Positions 58,086 to 64,000 of a DNA stretch of 64,000 bases are shown here, piece by piece (the stretch's first letter is position 1; each line of letters opens with the position of its first letter). The translations under genes were made by a program, and so were the position numbers. This stretch comes from Heterohyrax brucei (Eukaryota > Chordata > Mammalia > Hyracoidea > Procaviidae), in NCBI GenBank assembly GCA_028571685.1, contig CM053141.1, forward strand, positions 78,105,833 through 78,169,832, given 5' to 3'. Below the pieces are notes generated by a model that saw nothing but the letters and a program-made list of their open reading frames with translations, was not told the origin of the DNA and did not search any database.

Positions 58086-59480
58086 AAATGACTAATTTAA
58101 GAGAACTTTACTGGAGGTTCTCTTACAACTTAGAGAGACAAGACAAAGAGTGGAAAAGTTCTAGAGGGAAACACAGGTTGCTGTAACACATGACTAAATC
58201 CCTCCCCTTTCTGTTGTTGTTTTTAAGCTTCTGTTCTACGTTACATAACTGTAAAACTGTCCGATCAAATTCTGTCAAATATTTTATGCTCTGCACATGA
58301 TAAACCAAAAGGCCTAACTGGATTCACATGAATGAAAAAGCTTAATGTAGCCTTACATGAACTAACTCATCAAAAATGTTCTGAAGTGTAAAAAGTGTCC
58401 AAATTAATTTATAAATTAAGCAAACAGTTTGCTCATTAATCCTAGCTAACTTGCATGAAAAGACAATACCCAGACCTCTTACACAAGAGCTCTAAGACGC
58501 TCAATCAATATTAGTTACATTAACCCATCTTTTAATAACTTTACCTCTTTATTCTGAAAATTATATAAAACTTTTTAATGGATACATGAACAAGAAAAAC
58601 AGTATGAAAGAGAATTAGAAAACAAATCCCTATTATTGTGACTTTCCCCTATTTAATGTCAGTTACTAGATGCCAACCATACTCTTAAAGAGGGGAATGT
58701 GTTTTATAAGATCCATTCCTAAATACTTCATAATTCTCACAGGTTATTGCAATTGTTTTTTGAATTTTTTTTTCTTTTGGAGAGGTGTAGGGGAACCATG
58801 GACGGAAGCCAGGAAAAAAAAAAGAGGTACTGAAATTCTAGAGCTTAAAGAGTTCTTAAAAAAAAATAATAATCTCAACCAATCCAAGTCATGCTTCCAC
58901 TTCTCCTAATTGTTTTCCCAACACCTACATCAGATGTATCCAGGCAACATAACCAATGTTCCCAACATTTTATACAAAAAGCAGTTTCTGAGGCTTATTA
59001 TGACTCTTCTCTTGAGATTTGTTCCATCTTCTCTCTTCTCATAAACATAATTTCTTTCCCTAACCCAGGACCTGCACAACACATCAGTTCAAGTTATCTT
59101 TTTTACCTTTCTTACGTCTTATTCTTGTAATCCACCTGCCCTAGATGAGGCCCTAAATCTGGATTAATCCAATCATTCACCTTCTCTACTTTTCAGAGTT
59201 GTACTGTCAGCTATAGTTGACAAAAATAAAACACTACTTACTGCTACTGCTACAGCTATCAAAATCTCAGGTTGGCCTCAAGGCTGCTCAGTAATCTTTT
59301 TCTATGTAGAAAGCCTTTCCTATCCTATGGGATACAAAAAAAGATTTAATTACATCTGAGTAAGCGCTATTTTATAAATTTGTAGGTAACAGAGCAGGAA
59401 GTTAAAGGGGTTCATACATGTTGCCATTTTTTATTTTAAACAGGAAGCAACATCCTCTTTTGAAATAGTAACCACCAATC
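58086..59480. other. Flank or intron, no recognised element
   Basis: Pyrimidine- and AT-rich sequence with no exon I can match, no CpG-rich promoter and no named repeat. Confidence 0.5.
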
Positions 59481-59483
59481 ATA

Positions 59484-59560
59484 CAGCGGAGGTCTGGTGG
59501 TACAGACTCTGTCCTAGAGGGTAGGTATGAGTTGGAATCAAAACAGCAAGGATTTAGCTT
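59484..59560 (+). mobile_element. AfroSINE fragment, internally deleted
   Basis: GGAGGTCTGGTGGTACAGAC joins directly to CTCTGTCCTAGAGGG and a decayed tail, so the middle is missing. Confidence 0.6.
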
Positions 59561-59808
59561 TATAATCATACAAAGGGCTATGGTAATTAAATTAGGAGGA
59601 AAAAAAAACACCAATAATTTCTGACTGGTTACAAACTACCATGCAACTCACATTCCTCAACCCTGGCAGAAAAACTAAGACAAACAGAATTCACCTATGC
59701 CTCTTCCCAATCATCTTGACTAGTCACACTAGAACTGACCTGAACTAAGAGTTGTAAAAACCAAGTCTTTTTCCCCAAATGAGCTTCACTTGTGGTGTGT
59801 ATGGATTT

Positions 59809-60321
59809 TATCTTAGTCACTTACTGTTACTATAACAGAAATACCACAAGTGTATGACTTCAACATAGAGAAATTTATTTTTTCATAGAAAAGTATATTA
59901 AAATTAAAGGCAAAATTCAGGGCATTAGCTCCAGGGGAAGACTTTCTCTATCAGCTCTGGAGGAATGTCCTTGTGCTCAATCCTCCCCTGGACAGGCAGC
60001 TTCTCAGGTACATGGACTCCAGATCCCAAGAACACGCTCTGCTCCCAGTGCATCTTTCTGGATGGTATAAGGTCCCTAATCCTCTGCTTGCCTCCCTTTC
60101 CTTTGTATCCCAGTAGACTGCGGCAAGGCACAGTACAATCTAGCACAACACAATCTTACACAATGAGTCTTGCCCTGTCAACACAACTGCCCCCCATCCT
60201 CCCTCATTAATACCACAGAGAAAGGATTCACATACATATGGGAAAATCACACAGGACAGGGAATGATGGTGCAGTCAAACTGATACACACATTTTCTGGG
60301 CACATAATTCAACCCATGACA
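59809..60321 (-). mobile_element. Solo LTR (family A-like), minus strand
   Basis: It reads TATCTTAGTCACTTACTG at the left and CACATAATTCAACCCATGAC at the right, the reverse complement of the family ends. The flanks GATTT (59804-59808) and GATGT (60322-60326) match at 4 of 5 positions, consistent with a 5-bp duplication. Confidence 0.83.
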
Positions 60322-60639
60322 GATGTGTGTGTGTAAATGTGTACAGGGGTAAATGCAGAAAGACTTAAGACTTAGTAAAATGGTGCCAAGTATCCTTTTC
60401 TATATAATTTTTTTCTTCTACATCACAATGCTGTATCATAACATATTTGGAAAATAGTTCAATATAAGATAAATATATTAAAAATAAAAATAACTAGCAA
60501 AATATACTTAAAATACAGTAATAGAAATATACAGTAATAGAAGCTAACATACAGAATAAAAAAGAAAGTGCAAAGCACCGTTCTAATTGTTTTATAAATA
60601 CTAACTCATTCGACCTTCATAACAACTTAAACTAAAAAA

Positions 60640-60880
60640 ACCCACAAAAACGAAATCCCACTCCTACTGAGTAGATTCTGACTCATAGAAACCCTATAAC
60701 CACCTAGTAAATGAAAAAAAAAAAAATTTTTTTTTTTTAGTTGATTCTGACTCAGTAAGAACTGAGGGAACTCAGGGAACTGCCCATAGAGTTTCCAAGG
60801 AACAGCTGGTAGAGTCAAGCTGCTGATCTCTTGGTTAGCAGTCAAGCTCCTAACCACTAAGCTAGTAGGGCCCCTAGCCA
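60640..60880 (-). mobile_element. Two AfroSINE pieces, minus strand
   Basis: A partial tail copy at 60640-60704 (CTACTGAGTAGATTCTGACT) is followed by a second copy at about 60718-60880 (GTTGATTCTGACTCAGTAAG...CTCCTAACCACTAAGC). An A-run then T-run lies between them at about 60714-60739. Confidence 0.8.
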
Positions 60881-60894
60881 CCTATTAGATACAT

Positions 60895-60955
60895 AGTATT
60901 ATTATCCTCAATTTACAGACAAGGAAACTGAAGCACAGTAAAATTTATTTAATGT
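60895..60955 (+). mobile_element. MIR core fragment
   Basis: TTATTATCCTCAATTTACAG followed by ACAAGGAAACTGAAGCACAG is a clear MIR core. Confidence 0.7.
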
Positions 60956-61544
60956 AAGAAAAAAAATCTTTCAAATCACCTTAAGAACAAAAAACACCTA
61001 AATAAAAACTACTTTATCAGGTACAAAAATACCAGTTTGCCCAGTTTATCCATAGGATTTACAATTCCCATAAGCATGGCAATGACTTATTAGAATCTAA
61101 TTCTACATATTCTGGGAAAAATAAAAACATCATACTTGAGAAGCTGTGGAAAGATGCCAATGAGGAGAATAATTACTTCATCAGACACTGCACAAAACAT
61201 AAAATTACAATGGCCAAAACATTTGTTCTAAAACAGATCACCAGAACAAAAACTACCCAAAAAGAGATCCCAGGATCTCTACATGATACAGAAGGGAAGA
61301 ATTAATGCATAAATAGAGTTGGGGAAAGCATTTTAAAAAGTCACTAAAAATTTTAGCTTTGACCATAGTGTAGAGTCTCAATGAATAGAGTGAGTTCAAG
61401 GTTATAAAAACAATTAAAAACAACAACAAAAAAAAACACAGAGAAACATAAAGAAAGATGATCTCTGGCAAAGGAAAATGATTCCTGGCTAAGGAATGAA
61501 GAAAATCAAAAGAGTAAAATCAAGTAACTTTGAATATAGAGTTG

Positions 61545-62055
61545 ATCCTCATTATTCATGGATCCCATATTTACGAATCTGTCTACTCGCTAAAACATAT
61601 TTGTAACCTCCAAATCAGTATTTGTGGTACTTTCTTCATCATTCATAGACATGTGCAGAGCACCAAAATATTTTATTTCTCCAGAGTATACACTCCCAGG
61701 TAAAGCAAAATAAAGCAAAACGCTGCCTTCTTATCTCATGTCTTACGCTATACGCAAGTGTTCATTTTGCAGCCTCCTTGATGCCTCACTTTTTGCATTT
61801 TTTGTTTTTCACTGGTGATACTGTAGTTTAAAACGGCTGCCAATCATCATGCTGAAATGCTGTCTATTGCTCCCAGGTACAAGAAGGGCAAGATTGAGAG
61901 CATGAGCTTGATTCTCAACATTTATAATGGATTCTGTATTTACAAATTCATCTACTTGATAATATTTATTGATAAGCCCCAAATCGATACTCATGGCAGT
62001 TTTGCGGTCATTTGCAGATATCACATGCAATGTGGTATCTTCCAGGTAAGGCTGA
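61545..62055 (+). mobile_element. Unclassified repeat with internal direct repeats
   Basis: Two related segments, at about 61545-61660 and 61906-62030, share the order CTCATTATTCATGGATCCCA/CTCAACATTTATAATGGATT, TTTACGAATCTGTCTACT/TTTACAAATTCATCTACT and a CAAATC pair. The element resembles a dispersed mammalian repeat. I cannot name the family. Confidence 0.5.
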
Positions 62056-62177
62056 AGAAGGCTGTGTTAGTATTTACTAATTCAGTCTACGGGGACTTTA
62101 TAGAACACAACAGCTGCAAATAATGAAACTGACTACACATGTAGTTAGACAGCCACCAAGCCACTACCTGGAAACCC

Positions 62178-62232
62178 TACTTGGAAACCCTCTGTACTCT
62201 AGGGCTGCTATGAGTACGAATTTTTTGCTGTT
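62178..62232 (+). mobile_element. Weak AfroSINE remnant
   Basis: CTGGAAACCCTACTTGGAAA then AGGGCTGCTATGAGTACGAA suggest an internally deleted SINE. Confidence 0.4.
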
Positions 62233-62399
62233 AGATAAGGTATTTTCAGGCTTCACTTACAGTGCCTTTGGCCCTGGGTTCAATGTTCAGGAAGCTAAAA
62301 TACGTATTAAACAAAGTATCTTTAAACAGGAACACAAACAAAATAGGGCTATGTACTGATCAGTTGATGAATACATTGTGACCAGAAGCTCCTAGAAAA

Positions 62400-64000
62400 C
62401 TAACCCTGTACTTCCTGTGGAACAATGGTTCAGTCTCCCACGTGTCATACTGTGGCGGCTTGAGAGCTGCTGTGATGCTATAAGCTATGCCACCAGTATT
62501 CAGATACCAGCAGGGTCACCCAAGGTGGACAGGTTTCAGCTGAACTTCCAGACGGACTAGGAAGAAGGTCTCAGCAGTCTACTTCCGAAGGGATTTAGCC
62601 TGTGAAAATCATATCAATAGCAATGGAACACTGTTTGATACAGTGTTGGAATATGAGCCCCCAGGTGAGAAGGCACTTAGTAAAGCTGGCACTCAAAGTA
62701 GAGTCAACCTTGATGACATGGATGGAGTCAAGCTTTCAGGACCTTTATTTACTGATGTGGCATGACTCAAAATAAGAAGAAACTGCTGCAAACAACCATT
62801 AATAATTGGAACATGAAATTTACGAAGTATAGGTCTAAGAAAATTGGAAACTGTCAGAAATGAAATGGGACACATAAACACCGATATCCTAGGCATTAGT
62901 TCGATGAAATGGACTGATATCGGCCACTGTGAATCGGGCAGTCATGGGCTACTATGCTGGGAATGACAACTTGAAGAGGAATGATGTTGCATTTATCATC
63001 GAAAACATTTCAAGATCTATCCAGAAGTACAAGACTGTCAGTGATAGGATAACATACACATGCCTACAAGGAAGACCAGTTAATACAACTATTCAAATTT
63101 ATGCATCAACCACTAAAGCCAAAGACAAAGAAACTCAGGATTTTCACCAGCTTCTGTAGTCTGGAAATGACTGAACACACAATCAGCATGCACTGGTAAT
63201 TCCTGGTAATGAGAACACAAAAGATGGAAATAAAGAAGGAGGGGTAGTTGGAAAATATGGCATTGGTGACAGACACCACTGGAGATCGCATGATAGAATT
63301 CTGCAACACCAATGACTTCTTCATTGCAAATATCATTTTTTAAACACTTACTATACACATGAATCTCACTGAATAGAATCCACAGGAATCAAATCTACTA
63401 CACCTGCGGAAAGCAACAGTGAAAAAGCTATGTCATCAGTCAGAACAAGACCAGGGGCCACCTATGATCAGACCACCAACTACCCACATGCAAGTTCAAA
63501 TTAAAGCTCAGGAAAATTAGAACAAGTCCCTGAGACTCTAAGTTCAACCCTAAGTGTGTCCCATGTGAATTTAGAGATGGATCAGGAATAGATTAGACAT
63601 ACTGATCACTCATTACCAAACACCAGATGAGTTATGGAATAGTATCAAGGTCATCACACATGAAAAAAGCAAGAGGTCATTACAAAGACAGGAAAGAAAC
63701 AAGACACCATAAGAGGTGTCAGAAGAGACTGAAACCTGCCTGAACGTGCAGTAGCTAAAGCAAAAGGAAGAAATGATAAAGTAAAAGAACTAAACCAGCA
63801 GATTTCACAGGGTGGCTTGAAAAAACAAAGTATTATAATGACGTGTTCAAAGAGCTGGAGACAGAAACCCAAAAGGAAAGAACACTCAGCACTTCTTAAG
63901 CAGAAAGAACTAAAGAACAAATTCAAGTCTCTAGTTGCAATACTGAAGGATTCTATGGGGAAAATATAAAATGACACAAAAGAAGATGAAAAGAATAGAG
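62400..64000 (+). mobile_element. RTE LINE 5' part, runs off the window
   Basis: It aligns in order with 46800-47385 and then 54570 onward of the split RTE (CTGTGGCGGCTTGAGAGCTG, ATCGGGCAGTCATGGGCTAC, ACTGGAGATCGCATGATAGA, CAAACACCAGATGAGTTATG). It includes the endonuclease region with broken frames and reaches the linker by base 64000. Confidence 0.85.

Noticed and set aside
60714..60739. A-run followed by T-run as a possible terminator hairpin
   Set aside because: This is the join between two minus-strand AfroSINE pieces. The runs derive from the SINE tails.

Overview
The window is mammalian nuclear DNA, very probably from an afrotherian of the elephant lineage. The main evidence is about twenty copies of one tRNA-derived SINE (AfroSINE type, with a box-A-like TGGCACAGTGGTTAAG and a box-B-like GTTCGA), several RTE/BovB-type LINEs whose 3' end matches the SINE tail, L1 copies with a long characteristic 3' UTR, and one repeated family of roughly 500-bp solo LTRs. 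Base composition is AT-rich and no CpG-island promoter is visible. The species assignment is inferred from repeats only.

The only host gene I can support is FAM169A (SLAP75, soluble lamin-associated protein of 75 kDa), on the minus strand. Six consecutive coding exons lie at 36647-36781 (start codon), 35504-35603, 35120-35205, 28742-28913, 5510-5689 and 43-171. All have GT/AG borders and compatible phases, and together they encode the first 266 codons. The rest of the protein lies left of base 1. The 5' UTR exon and promoter were not found and may lie beyond base 64000. Everything else reads as intron or 5' flank filled with mobile elements.

Layout: 1-6000 holds two 3' exons, old L1 and a stray copy of part of the 5510-5689 exon inserted in an L1. 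6500-13400 is a dense mosaic of RTE tails, AfroSINEs, L1 3' ends, a solo LTR and two mariner-derived pieces, one a long inverted repeat. 13400-28700 is the rest of a 23-kb intron with scattered repeats. 28.7-36.8 kb holds four exons and an LTR split by a twin-primed RTE. 37.5-42.0 kb is an L1 with an LTR in it, an L1 in that LTR, and two SINEs. 46.8-58.1 kb is an RTE split by a full-length 7.2-kb L1 and by a solo LTR. 62.4-64.0 kb begins another RTE copy.

No CRISPR, toxin, operon or new defence-type system is present. The points most worth following are: (1) the ungapped 146-bp exon fragment inside an intronic L1, whose ten differences from its source are all transitions; (2) a coding-looking frame between ORF1 and ORF2 of the full-length L1, in the ORF1 frame and overlapping the ORF2 start; (3) tandem ~199-bp units in that L1's 5' UTR; (4) the mariner inverted repeat; (5) the nested and twin-primed insertions with readable target-site duplications.
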